Part shown: piece by piece, positions 53,564-62,029 of the stretch
Numbering within the stretch: the first letter of the stretch is position 1
How the letters are laid out: each line of letters begins with the position of its first letter
Assembly: GCA_014656015.1 (NCBI GenBank)
Contig: BNBP01000021.1
Coordinates: forward strand, 33,791 to 97,790
Length of the DNA: 64,000 nucleotides
Direction: 5' to 3'
Source of the DNA: Streptomyces griseoaurantiacus
GTDB taxonomy: Bacteria > Actinomycetota > Actinomycetes > Streptomycetales > Streptomycetaceae
Program-made: the position numbers and the translations under genes
The notes under the pieces: generated by a model
Databases searched by the model: none
Seen by the model: only the letters and a program-made list of their open reading frames with translations
Told to the model about the DNA's origin: nothing

Positions 53564-54261
53564 CGCCCCGCCACCAGTCCCTCGGCACGGTAGCGGCCGC
53601 TCGGCGGTCGTTCGTCCAGCAGCCGCAGGAAGGCGGGCACCACGCTCTCCGGCGCGGGCCGCGGCTCCTCGTCCTCCGGCACGGCCGCCGCGTACAGGTC
53701 CGTCGCCATGTCCCCGGGGTCCACCGCCCACACCCGCAGCCCCGGCTCCTCCACGCCCAGCACCGCCGCCAGATGGTCCAGCGCCGCCTTCGAGGCCCCG
53801 TAGCCGCCCCACGTCCCGTACGCCTCCACCGCCGCGTCCGAACTGACGGCGACCACCGCGCCCACCGGCGACTCCCGCAGCAGCGGCAGCGCCCGGCGCA
53901 CCAGGCCGTGCGCCGCCACCACGTTCACTTCCAGCGCCCGGCGCAGCCCCTCCGTCGTCAGCGCCGCCAGCGGGACCAGCGGCTCGGCGCCCAGCGCGCT
54001 CGCGTTGTGCACCAGCAGATCGACGACCCCGCCGCCCAGCTCACGGGCGCTCTCCACCAGCTCCGTGCGGTGCCCGGCCTCCGTGACGTCCCCCGGGAGC
54101 GCCGTCACCCGGGTCCCGAGCGCCGCCAGCCCCTCTGCCGTCCCGGCCAGCGGCCCCGGATCCCTGGCGTCCAGCACCAGGTCCCAGCCGCGTGCGGCCA
54201 GCGCCCCGGCGAGCGCCCGGCCCAGTCCCTTGGAAGCCCCCGTGATGATCGCTACCGGCAT
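53560..54261 (-). CDS. SDR family NAD(P)-dependent oxidoreductase
   Basis: A 233-residue short-chain dehydrogenase. The cofactor motif is IITGASKGLGRALA, with NAG-type HNASALGAE, catalytic Ser in VAVSSDAAV and Tyr-Lys in YGASK. The substrate is unknown. It is translationally coupled to queA downstream, so the two proteins may act in one pathway. Confidence 0.9.
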   Translation of the reverse strand: MPVAIITGASKGLGRALAGALAARGWDLVLDARDPGPLAGTAEGLAALGTRVTALPGDVTEAGHRTELVESARELGGGVVDLLVHNASALGAEPLVPLAALTTEGLRRALEVNVVAAHGLVRRALPLLRESPVGAVVAVSSDAAVEAYGTWGGYGASKAALDHLAAVLGVEEPGLRVWAVDPGDMATDLYAAAVPEDEEPRPAPESVVPAFLRLLDERPPSGRYRAEGLVAGR

Positions 54262-54470
54262 GTCCGTCCCGTTCCCTCGTGAATGCCGCCGACGACCGGC
54301 GACGCCCTCAACGTAGGGACGCGCCCGGACCCGCCGCCTCGGACGGGAGATCCAGTCCGGCGGGGCCCTTCGGCCTAGTCCCGTGGCCCTCCCGGACCGG
54401 GTCCCGGGTCCCGGTCCGCACCCGCCGCCGGACCGATCCCCGCCCGCGCCGGCCCCGGTACCGTGAGGTC

Positions 54471-55616
54471 ATGAGTTCCGGACCCACGTCGGGCCTGGCC
54501 GCGGTGAGTTCCGCGCTGCTGGCCATGAGCAGGCACCTGGAGGTGCGCGACGTCCTGAAGACGATCGTCGCCTCCGCCCGCGAACTGCTCGACGCCGAGT
54601 ACGCGGCCCTGGGCGTCCCCGACGACCACGGCGGCTTCGCCCAGTTCGTCGTGGACGGCGTCAGCGACGCCCAGTGGAAGGCCATCGGCCCGCTCCCGCG
54701 CCAGCACGGCATCCTCGCCGCCATGCTCAGCGAGGCCACCCCCCAGCGCCTGGCCGACGTCCGCACCGACCCCCGCTTCGAGGGCTGGCCCTCCGCCCAC
54801 CCCGAGATGTCCGACTTCCTCGGCCTTCCCGTCCGCGACGGCGACGAGGTCATCGGCGCCCTCTTCCTCGCAAACAAGCGGTGCGCCGCCCCCGCCGGCC
54901 GCTGCGGCTTCACCGAGGAGGACGAGGAACTCCTCGGCATCCTCGCCCAGCACGCCGCCATCGCCCTCACCAACGCCCGCCTCTACGAGCGCAGCCGCGA
55001 ACTCACCATCGCCGAGGAACGCTCCCGCCTCGCCCACGAACTGCACGACGCCGTGAGCCAGAAACTGTTCTCCCTGCGCCTGACCGCCCAGGCCGCCGCG
55101 GCCCTCGTCGACCGCGACCCCGCACGCGCCAGGGACGAGATGCGGCAGGTCGCCGCGCTCGCCGCCGAGGCCGCCGACGAACTGCGCGCCGCCGTCGTCG
55201 AACTGCGCCCCGCCGCCCTGGACGAGGACGGCCTGGCCGCGACCCTGCGCACCCAGGTCCAGGTCCTCGACCGCGCCCACACCGCCCGCGTCACCTTCAC
55301 CGGCCGGTCGGTGCGCGCCCTGCCCGCCGCGCAGGAGGAGGCCGCCCTGCGCGTCGCCCAGGAGGCCCTGCACAACGCGCTGCGGCACTCCGGCGCCACC
55401 CGCGTGGACGTCGTCCTGGAGCGCCGCGGCCACGGCGCCGTACTGCGCGTCACCGACGACGGCGCGGGCTTCGACCCCGGGACGGTGCGCCGCGCGGGAC
55501 GCCACCTCGGACTCGTCTCCATGCGGGACCGGGCCGGCGGCGTCGGCGGCACCCTGACCGTGGAATCCGCGCCCGGCAAGGGCACCACGATCGAGATGGA
55601 GGTCCCCGGTGGCTGA
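54471..55616 (+). CDS. GAF-domain sensor histidine kinase (NarL-pair type)
   Basis: A 381-residue cytosolic kinase. A GAF domain (about residues 20-165) is followed by a HisKA_3 dimerisation helix with the phospho-His in RLAHELHDAVSQKLFSLRL, and a HATPase domain with EALHNALRHSGAT and DDGAGFDP. It has no membrane segment, so it likely senses a soluble or redox signal. ATG follows GTGAGG. Its last 8 bp overlap the response regulator gene. Confidence 0.93.
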   Translation: MSSGPTSGLAAVSSALLAMSRHLEVRDVLKTIVASARELLDAEYAALGVPDDHGGFAQFVVDGVSDAQWKAIGPLPRQHGILAAMLSEATPQRLADVRTDPRFEGWPSAHPEMSDFLGLPVRDGDEVIGALFLANKRCAAPAGRCGFTEEDEELLGILAQHAAIALTNARLYERSRELTIAEERSRLAHELHDAVSQKLFSLRLTAQAAAALVDRDPARARDEMRQVAALAAEAADELRAAVVELRPAALDEDGLAATLRTQVQVLDRAHTARVTFTGRSVRALPAAQEEAALRVAQEALHNALRHSGATRVDVVLERRGHGAVLRVTDDGAGFDPGTVRRAGRHLGLVSMRDRAGGVGGTLTVESAPGKGTTIEMEVPGG

Positions 55617-56250
55617 CGCGATCAGGGTGCTCCTCGTCGACGACCACCAGGTCGTCCGCCGGGGCCTGCGCACCTTCCTCGAGGTGCAGGACGACATCGA
55701 GGTCGTCGGCGAGGCGGCCGACGGCGCCGAGGGCGTCGCCCGGGCCGAGGAACTGCGGCCCGACGTCATCCTCATGGACGTCAAGATGCCGGGCGTCGAC
55801 GGCATCGACGCACTGCGTCGGCTCCGCGAACTGGACCACCCCGCGCGCGTCCTCGTCGTCACCAGCTTCACCGAACAGCGCACGGTCGTCCCCGCGCTGC
55901 GCGCGGGCGCCGCCGGATACGTCTACAAGGACATCGACCCGGACGCCCTCGCCGGCGCGATCCGCTCCGTGCACGCCGGGCACGTCCTGCTCCAGCCCGA
56001 GGTGGCGGGCGCGCTGCTCGCCCAGGACGACACCGGCCCGGCCCAGGGGAGGGCCGGGACGCTCACCGAGCGGGAGCGGGAGGTGCTCGGGCTGATCGCC
56101 GACGGCCGCTCCAACCGCGAGATCGCCCGCGCACTCGTCCTCTCCGAGAAGACCGTAAAGACGCACGTCTCGAACATCCTGATGAAACTGGACCTGTCCG
56201 ACCGCACCCAGGCGGCACTGTGGGCGGTACGGCACGGCGTGACCGGCTGA
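55609..56250 (+). CDS. NarL/LuxR-type response regulator
   Basis: A 213-residue two-component regulator. The receiver domain has the acidic pair LLVDDHQ, phospho-Asp in VILMDVKMPGVDG and Lys in YVYKDID. The LuxR helix-turn-helix at the C-terminus reads LTEREREVLGLIADGRSNRE. GTG start lies inside the kinase gene. Its partner is the GAF kinase. The next gene downstream is chpE, so control of chaplin expression is possible but unproven. Confidence 0.94.
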   Translation: MADAIRVLLVDDHQVVRRGLRTFLEVQDDIEVVGEAADGAEGVARAEELRPDVILMDVKMPGVDGIDALRRLRELDHPARVLVVTSFTEQRTVVPALRAGAAGYVYKDIDPDALAGAIRSVHAGHVLLQPEVAGALLAQDDTGPAQGRAGTLTEREREVLGLIADGRSNREIARALVLSEKTVKTHVSNILMKLDLSDRTQAALWAVRHGVTG

Positions 56251-56339
56251 GACAGAGCCGTGGACACGGCCGGCGGGGTCCGGCGGGCGATCGCGCCCCG
56301 GGTTCCCGCGGTTCCCCTACGAGAAGAGATTCATACTGT

Positions 56340-56356
56340 CGGGTGTATATCACCCG
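56340..56356 (+). promoter_or_regulatory. 17-nt palindrome upstream of chpE
   Basis: CGGGTG-TATAT-CACCCG is a perfect inverted repeat with an AT-rich centre, about 120 bp before the chpE start. It could be an operator over a promoter (TATAT-like -10) or a leader hairpin. Confidence 0.45.
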
Positions 56357-56478
56357 GACGGCGTATCCCCCCGTCGGTCCCGGACGTTCTCCTCTGCGTG
56401 CCCCGGCGCCCGCCGCGGCACCCACGCGGAACGCACCGAGTGCGCCCGGCGCACCGTGAGTGCAAGGAGAACCGAGAA

Positions 56479-56718
56479 GTGAAGAACCTGAAGAAGGCCG
56501 CCGCCGTCACCCTCGTCGCCGGAGGGCTCGTCGCCGCGGGTGCGGGGATGGCGTCCGCCGACAGCGGCGCCTGCGGCAAGGCCGCCGGATCCCCGGGCGT
56601 CGGCTCCGGCAACGTGATCCAGGCCCCGGTCCACGCCCCCGTCAACGCCGTCGGCAACTCGGTGAACGTCATCGGCGTCCTGAACCCGGCCTTCGGCAAC
56701 CTCGGCCTCAACCACTGA
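56479..56718 (+). CDS. chpE: Short chaplin, ChpE type
   Basis: A 79-residue secreted surface protein. A signal peptide (1-27, ends MASA) is followed by one chaplin domain with NVIQAPVHAPVNAVGNSVNV and LNPAFGNLGLNH. Chaplins assemble into amyloid-like fibrils that coat aerial hyphae and lower surface tension. The two cysteines of most short chaplins are absent from the domain, as in S. coelicolor ChpE, but a single Cys occurs in the mature N-terminus (SGACGK). GTG follows AAGGAGA. Confidence 0.93.
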   Translation: MKNLKKAAAVTLVAGGLVAAGAGMASADSGACGKAAGSPGVGSGNVIQAPVHAPVNAVGNSVNVIGVLNPAFGNLGLNH

Positions 56719-57188
56719 GACCGCGGGGGCCCCACGGACCCGGGGCCCCTCCCGCCCGGACCACTCCGCGTCCGCGGCGGACGCACGTGCCCCGCGCCCC
56801 GGCCTCCCGGATCCGTCCGGGAGGCCGGCGCCACACCCGCACCGCGGACGTCCGGGCCGACGGGGCGGGCAGGCGGGCGCACGGCTCGCCACGCACGCCG
56901 GAGCGAGGGTCCACCGCGACCGCGCCCGGCGCCCCTCCGCACACGGGAGCAGGCATCCGCCGCGACCGCGCCCGGCGCCTCACTCAGACCCGAGCGCGGG
57001 ACCGCCACGGCACGCCGGCACCTCCCGCATCCCCGCCTACGCCCGAGCCCGGTACCTACGCACCCCGCCTACGCCAACGCACGGCACGCTCGGCACCACC
57101 TACGCCGGAGCGCGAGTCCGCCTCGGCAGCGCAGGCACCTCCGGCGCCCCTGTACGCACCCCCGGCGGACCCGGTGCCGCGCGCGCCC
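56719..57188. repeat. Non-coding stretch with hairpins and a degenerate ~46-bp repeat
   Basis: The 470-bp gap separates convergent chpE and an unknown gene. It holds two hairpins: GGGGCCCC/GGGGCCCC (56726-56733 with 56742-56749) and a 10-bp perfect stem GGCCTCCCGG/CCGGGAGGCC (56801-56810 with 56817-56826), the likely chpE terminators. A 20-nt direct repeat occurs at 56914-56933 and 56960-56979, within units about 46 bp long that recur in weaker form up to about 57130. I see no gene. Confidence 0.55.
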
Positions 57189-57980
57189 TCAGCGCACCCC
57201 CCGCTCCCGCTCCTCCACCACGGAGTTGTACGCCGCCACCCGCGCCCGCCGCGCCGTCCGCTCCACCGGCCGCAACGCCTCCCCGCGCGCCGCCATCTCG
57301 GACGCGCTCACCGCGCCCCCGTGCCCGCTGCCGTACGCCACCGACACCAGCAGCCCCACTCGTCGCGCGAGCTCCAGCACCCGCACCGCCCGCGGCGGAT
57401 ACCCCGGCGCCAGCACCTCACCGTCGCCGCCCTCCACCCGCGCCCGGTACGCGTCCACCGCGGCCTCCGCGACCGGGCCCGACCCGGCCACGTCCAGCCG
57501 CGACAACGCCTCGGTCGCCTCCCGCAGCGCCTCCGCCAGCTCCCGCTCCGCCTCCCCGAGCGAGGGCACGTCGGCCGGCGGCGCCTCCCGCACCGGCAGA
57601 CAGCGCCAGAGCACCTCGACGTGCACATCGCCCGCGGGTCCGGCCTCGCGCACCTCCGGCACCAGCCCGAACGCCGCCCCGTGGCACACCACGGCCTCCT
57701 CCGCCTCCAGCGCCCGTGCGTTGAACTCCGGCGGCCCGCTCAGCCCCAGCGGATGCCCCGGCACCGGCAGCGCCACCCGCAGCCCGGTCACCCCGAGCGC
57801 CCGCAGCCGCCCCAGCGCCAGCGACAGCCCGACGGGGCCGGACTCGCCCGGCAGCCCCTCCACCCGGTGCACGGCGTCCTCTCCGACGACCGCCGACACC
57901 GCGTCGTCCGGCGACGCGATTCCGGCGAGAAGGGCATTTCCCCATGCGGCCAACCGGCCTGAACGTGGTTCCGTGAGCAT
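57189..57980 (-). CDS. Uncharacterised Streptomyces protein
   Basis: A 263-residue Ala/Gly/Leu/Val/Glu-rich protein without a family I recognise. It has no membrane segment or signal peptide, and no clear catalytic motif. Residues about 130-200 are helical and acidic. ATG follows a G-rich tract. It is divergent from the ABC ATPase gene and may be a core Streptomyces gene in this neighbourhood. Confidence 0.72.
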   Translation of the reverse strand: MLTEPRSGRLAAWGNALLAGIASPDDAVSAVVGEDAVHRVEGLPGESGPVGLSLALGRLRALGVTGLRVALPVPGHPLGLSGPPEFNARALEAEEAVVCHGAAFGLVPEVREAGPAGDVHVEVLWRCLPVREAPPADVPSLGEAERELAEALREATEALSRLDVAGSGPVAEAAVDAYRARVEGGDGEVLAPGYPPRAVRVLELARRVGLLVSVAYGSGHGGAVSASEMAARGEALRPVERTARRARVAAYNSVVEERERGVR

Positions 57981-58145
57981 CCCCCCACCCTAAGGACCGG
58001 ACCGATGGAACAGCCCGGCCGACCAGTGGCGTAGATTTCTTGGAGGACTGCGCCCACAGGCGCGGCGGGCCGCGCCGACCGGTGCGCGCCCGGCGTGGGC
58101 GACAGTCGCGACCGGCCGACACTGCAATGGGGAGACAACGCGCTC

Positions 58146-58943
58146 ATGAGCGAGGTTCTGGAACTTCAGGACGTATCCGTGGTCCGCGAGGGCCGGGCCC
58201 TCGTGGACCAGGTCTCCTGGTCGGTCAAGGAGGGCGAGCGCTGGGTCATCCTCGGCCCCAACGGGGCCGGCAAGACCACCCTCCTCAACGTCGCCTCCAG
58301 CTACCTCTTCCCCAGCAAGGGCACCGCCAGCATCCTCGGCGAGACCCTCGGCCGCCCCGGCACCGACGTCTTCGAGCTCCGCCCCCGCATCGGCGTGGCC
58401 GGCATCGCGCTCGCCGAGAAGCTCCCCAAGCGCCAGACGGTCCTGCAGACCGTGCTGACCGCCGCGTACGGCATGACGGCCGGCTGGCAGGAGGAGTACG
58501 AGGACATCGACGAGCAGCGCGCCCGCGCCTTCCTCGACCGCCTCGGCATGAGCGACTACCTCGAGCGGCGCTTCGGCACCCTCTCCGAGGGCGAGCGCAA
58601 GCGCACCCTCATCGCCCGCGCCCTGATGACCGACCCCGAGCTGCTCCTCCTCGACGAGCCCGCCGCCGGCCTCGACCTCGGCGGCCGCGAGGACCTCGTC
58701 CGCCGCCTCGGCCGGCTCGCCCGCGACCCGATCGCCCCCTCCATGATCATGGTCACCCACCACGTCGAGGAGATCGCCCCCGGCTTCACCCACGTCCTGA
58801 TGATCCGTCAGGGAAAGGTGCTCGCCGCCGGTCCCCTGGAGCTCGAACTCACCTCCCGCAACCTCTCCCTCTGCTTCGGTCTCCCGCTCGTCGTCGAGCA
58901 GTCCGGCGACCGCTGGACCGCGCGCGGTCTGCCCATGTCCTGA
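58146..58943 (+). CDS. ABC transporter ATP-binding protein (stand-alone)
   Basis: A 265-residue ABC ATPase. Walker A is GPNGAGKTT, the signature LSEGERKR, Walker B LLLDEPAAGLD and the switch His in VTHHVEEI. No permease gene is adjacent, so its partner is unknown. The MSEVLELQDV start has GGGGAGA upstream; a longer in-frame start at 58095 is less likely. Confidence 0.9.
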   Translation: MSEVLELQDVSVVREGRALVDQVSWSVKEGERWVILGPNGAGKTTLLNVASSYLFPSKGTASILGETLGRPGTDVFELRPRIGVAGIALAEKLPKRQTVLQTVLTAAYGMTAGWQEEYEDIDEQRARAFLDRLGMSDYLERRFGTLSEGERKRTLIARALMTDPELLLLDEPAAGLDLGGREDLVRRLGRLARDPIAPSMIMVTHHVEEIAPGFTHVLMIRQGKVLAAGPLELELTSRNLSLCFGLPLVVEQSGDRWTARGLPMS

Positions 58944-59065
58944 GCCGCCCCGTGCTCCCCGGCCGCCCCTCCGGCCGGCGCACGGCCCAACCGCCGTGCG
59001 GGAGACCCGTGGTGGGCCGAACCGCGCCCTGTCCGAGTGCCGGGCGCGGACCTACCATTGACCCT

Positions 59066-59500
59066 GTGAACGACATCGACGCATGGGTGTGGTGGCTCGT
59101 CGGCGCGGCCGCGCTCGGAATCCCCCTCGTCGTCACCGCGATGCCCGAATTCGGCATGCTCGCCGTCGGCGCGGTCGCCGCGGCGGTCACCGCGGGCATC
59201 GGCGGCGGCATCGTGGCCCAGGTCCTGGTCTTCGTCCTCGTCTCGGTGGCCCTCATCGCCGTGGTCCGGCCGCTCGCCAACCGGCACGCCAGGCAACGGC
59301 CCGAGCACGCGACCGGCATCGACGCCCTGAAGGGCAGACAGGCCGTCGTCCTCGAACGGGTCGACGGCGGCGAGGGCGGGCGGATCAAACTCGCCGGCGA
59401 GATCTGGTCCGCCCGCGCACTCGACTCCGGACAGGCCTACGACGTCGGCCAGTCCGTGGACGTCGTCGACATCGAGGGAGCCACGGCGATCATCATGTGA
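59066..59500 (+). CDS. NfeD family membrane protein
   Basis: A 144-residue protein with two to three membrane segments (residues about 7-60) and a soluble OB-fold domain at the C-terminus (from about 88, KGRQAVVLERVDGGEGGRIK). NfeD proteins work with SPFH (stomatin-like) proteins, and the next gene encodes one. GTG is preceded by TACCAT seven bases upstream, which suggests a leaderless mRNA. Confidence 0.9.
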   Translation: MNDIDAWVWWLVGAAALGIPLVVTAMPEFGMLAVGAVAAAVTAGIGGGIVAQVLVFVLVSVALIAVVRPLANRHARQRPEHATGIDALKGRQAVVLERVDGGEGGRIKLAGEIWSARALDSGQAYDVGQSVDVVDIEGATAIIM

Positions 59501-59630
59501 CCTCGGACGACGCAACTCGACGGAACGGCCCCGGCACGGGCGACGGTCTGTCAGACTCGACCAGCAAGATCTTCGACAACCATAAGATCTGCCGTAAGAG
59601 CCGAGGCGGAGAAGGGTACGGGGAACGACG

Positions 59631-60590
59631 ATGGAACCGGTCATCATCGTCCTGATCATTCTGGTGGTGTTGGTCTTCATCGCCCTGATCAAGACGATTC
59701 AGGTCATCCCGCAGGCGAGCGCGGCCATCGTCGAGCGTTTCGGCCGCTACACACGCACACTGAACGCCGGCCTCAACATCGTGGTCCCGTTCATCGACTC
59801 CATCCGCAACCGCATCGACCTGCGCGAACAGGTCGTGCCCTTCCCGCCGCAGCCGGTGATCACCCAGGACAACCTGGTCGTCAACATCGACACCGTCATC
59901 TACTACCAGGTGACCGACGCCCGCGCCGCCACCTACGAAGTGGCCAGCTACATCCAGGCGATCGAGCAGCTCACCGTCACCACGCTGCGCAACATCATCG
60001 GCGGCATGGACCTGGAGCGCACGCTCACCTCCCGCGAGGAGATCAACGCGGCCCTGCGCGGTGTCCTCGACGAGGCCACCGGCAAGTGGGGCATCCGCGT
60101 CAACCGCGTCGAACTCAAGGCCATCGAGCCGCCGACCTCCATCCAGGACTCGATGGAGAAGCAGATGCGCGCCGACCGTGACAAGCGCGCCGCGATCCTC
60201 ACCGCCGAGGGCATCCGCCAGTCCCAGATCCTCACCGCGGAGGGCGAGAAGCAGTCGGCCATCCTGCGCGCCGAGGGTGAGGCCAAGGCCGCCGCCCTGC
60301 GCGCCGAGGGCGAGGCCCAGGCGATCCGGACGGTCTTCGAGTCCATCCACGCCGGAGACCCCGACCAGAAGCTGCTCTCTTACCAGTACCTGCAGATGCT
60401 GCCGAAGATCGCCGAGGGCGACGCCAACAAGCTCTGGATCGTCCCCAGCGAGATCGGCGACGCCCTCAAGGGCCTGTCCGGCGCCTTCGGCAACTTCGGC
60501 TCCCCGCCCGGCGCCCCCAACGGCAACGCGACCCCGCCCGCCCCCCGTTCCTCCCAGGACGACCGGCGCGAACGCCCGCCGATCGACTGA
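59631..60590 (+). CDS. SPFH/Band 7 (stomatin-like) protein
   Basis: A 319-residue protein with an N-terminal membrane segment (residues about 2-22), an SPFH domain (about 25-190, IVERFGRYTRTLNAGLNIVV and DRKRAAI-like DRDKRAAILTAEG) and a helical tail with EGEKQSAILRAEGEAKAAAL repeats, then a Pro/Gly/Asn tail. SPFH proteins form ring-like scaffolds that organise membranes and proteolysis. It pairs with the NfeD gene 130 bp upstream. Confidence 0.93.
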   Translation: MEPVIIVLIILVVLVFIALIKTIQVIPQASAAIVERFGRYTRTLNAGLNIVVPFIDSIRNRIDLREQVVPFPPQPVITQDNLVVNIDTVIYYQVTDARAATYEVASYIQAIEQLTVTTLRNIIGGMDLERTLTSREEINAALRGVLDEATGKWGIRVNRVELKAIEPPTSIQDSMEKQMRADRDKRAAILTAEGIRQSQILTAEGEKQSAILRAEGEAKAAALRAEGEAQAIRTVFESIHAGDPDQKLLSYQYLQMLPKIAEGDANKLWIVPSEIGDALKGLSGAFGNFGSPPGAPNGNATPPAPRSSQDDRRERPPID

Positions 60591-60604
60591 CCGAGGACGC
60601 GCCT

Positions 60605-60633
60605 CCCCGTGCCCCTCCCGAGGTGGCACGGGG
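60605..60633. terminator. Hairpin between SPFH and HNH genes (convergent)
   Basis: CCCCGTGCC (60605-60613) pairs with GGCACGGGG (60625-60633), 15 bp after the SPFH stop. A second hairpin CCGCCC/GGGCGG follows at about 60650-60667. They can end both transcripts. Confidence 0.6.
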
Positions 60634-60671
60634 AACCACCGGGCGAAGCCGCCCCCGTACGAGGGCGGTTC

Positions 60672-61178
60672 TCACGCCGCGGTCGGCGACAGCCACTCCG
60701 GCAGGGCCTCGACGTCGTCCTGCCCCAGCGCCAGCAGCATCGCGTCCGCCGGCGTCGGCTCGAACGGCCGCGTCAGCAGGGGCATGCCCGCCTGCTCGGG
60801 CGTCCGGTCCGCCTTGCGGTGATTGTCCTCGGCGCACGAGGCCACCGTGTTCAGCCAGGTGTCCCCACCACCCCGCGACCTCGGCACGACGTGGTCCACG
60901 GTCGTCGCGCGTCCCCCGCAGTACGCGCACCGGTGCCGGTCCCGGACCAGCACCCCCCTCCGCGACCACGGGGCTTGTCTTCGGAACGGCACCCGCACGT
61001 ACCTGCACAGCCTGATCACCCGGGGCGCCGGTATGTCCACCAGCGCGCCCCGCATGCGCAGTCCGGGGTGGGCCTGCTCGACGACGGCCTTGGCCTGCAG
61101 CACCAGAACGACGGCCCGGTTCAGGGTCACCGTCGACAGCGGCTCGAAACTCGCGTTCAGTACCAGCGTGTCACGCAT
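60672..61178 (-). CDS. HNH endonuclease domain protein
   Basis: A 168-residue protein with an HNH fold: CAYCGGRATTVDHVVPRSRG (Cys pair and catalytic His) then TWLNTVASCAEDNHRKADR. The second metal-binding Cys pair of many HNH proteins is reduced to a single Cys (CAED). The N-terminal half is unassigned. Its function is not known; it is a widespread actinobacterial gene. ATG follows AGGAGG. Confidence 0.88.
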   Translation of the reverse strand: MRDTLVLNASFEPLSTVTLNRAVVLVLQAKAVVEQAHPGLRMRGALVDIPAPRVIRLCRYVRVPFRRQAPWSRRGVLVRDRHRCAYCGGRATTVDHVVPRSRGGGDTWLNTVASCAEDNHRKADRTPEQAGMPLLTRPFEPTPADAMLLALGQDDVEALPEWLSPTAA

Positions 61179-61260
61179 CCAGCCCACCTCCTGTGCGCTC
61201 CGGCCCACCCCCCTGGCGGGCTGGATCAACTCTGGCCGGGCACGACGAGATGGACAACGC

Positions 61261-61308
61261 AATAAAAAAGTGCCCGCCCCTGATCAATTCCAAGACCAGG
61301 GGCGGGCA
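61261..61308 (-). terminator. Intrinsic terminator with U-tract after the YbhB-like gene
   Basis: A 12-bp stem TGCCCGCCCCTG/CAGGGGCGGGCA (61308-61297 with 61282-61271) is followed on the minus strand by CTTTTTTATT (61270-61261). This is a canonical rho-independent terminator, less usual in this DNA. It lies 61 bp beyond the stop of the YbhB-like gene. Confidence 0.88.
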
Positions 61309-61369
61309 AACGTGCCTTGAACGAGTGACACGGGGACGCGCGGAACGCGACCGGCGGCGAGGGGCAGGC

Positions 61370-61909
61370 TCAGCTCTCGCCGGGCACCTCGTACTCACCG
61401 ATCAACTGGGCCCGCGCCAGCGTGTGGAAGCGCAGGTTGAAGCCGACGACGGCGGGCGAGGCGTCCGCGTCCGCGTCCAGTTTCTCCTGGTCAACGGCGT
61501 ACACCGTGAACACATAGCGGTGCGGCCCGTCCCCGGGCGGCGGCGCGGCCCCGCCGAAGTCCCGGCTCCCGTAGTCGTTGCGCGCGTGCACCGCGCCCTC
61601 GGGCAGCCCCTCGAAGGTGCCGCCGCCCGCACCCGCCGGCAGCTCGGTGACCGAGGCGGGAATGTCGAACAGGACCCAGTGCCAGAACCCGCTGCCCGTG
61701 GGGGCGTCCGGGTCGTAGCACGTCACGGCGAAGCTCTTGGTCTCCGCCGGGAAGCCCTCCCAGCGCAGCTGCGGCGAGGTGTTCCCCGCGGCCTGCACCT
61801 GAGCCTCCTTCAACGCGGAGCCCGGCTCGACGTCCTCGCTCGTCACCGTGAACGACGGCACGGGCGGATGGAAATCGTGCGGGAGCGGCGGCCTCTTGCC
61901 CTCGGACAC
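61370..61909 (-). CDS. YbhB/YbcL family Raf-kinase-inhibitor-like protein
   Basis: A 179-residue PEBP-fold protein. The signature is CYDPDAPTGSGFWHWVLFDIPASV, with GARNDYG-like HARNDYGSRDFGG and PHRYVFTVYAVD. Such proteins bind phospholipid heads or phosphorylated ligands; their role in bacteria is largely unknown. GTG follows CTGGAGG. No signal peptide is seen. Confidence 0.9.
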   Translation of the reverse strand: MSEGKRPPLPHDFHPPVPSFTVTSEDVEPGSALKEAQVQAAGNTSPQLRWEGFPAETKSFAVTCYDPDAPTGSGFWHWVLFDIPASVTELPAGAGGGTFEGLPEGAVHARNDYGSRDFGGAAPPPGDGPHRYVFTVYAVDQEKLDADADASPAVVGFNLRFHTLARAQLIGEYEVPGES

Positions 61910-62029
61910 CTCGGTACCTCCAGATCGGTCGGGACAGGTCGGGCGCGGGATCGGAAGCGGCCGGTATCGGCCCGCCGGCCGCGCGCCCGCGCGCACGACC
62001 GCGGAATCCCGCCCTCCGAGCCTAGAACC

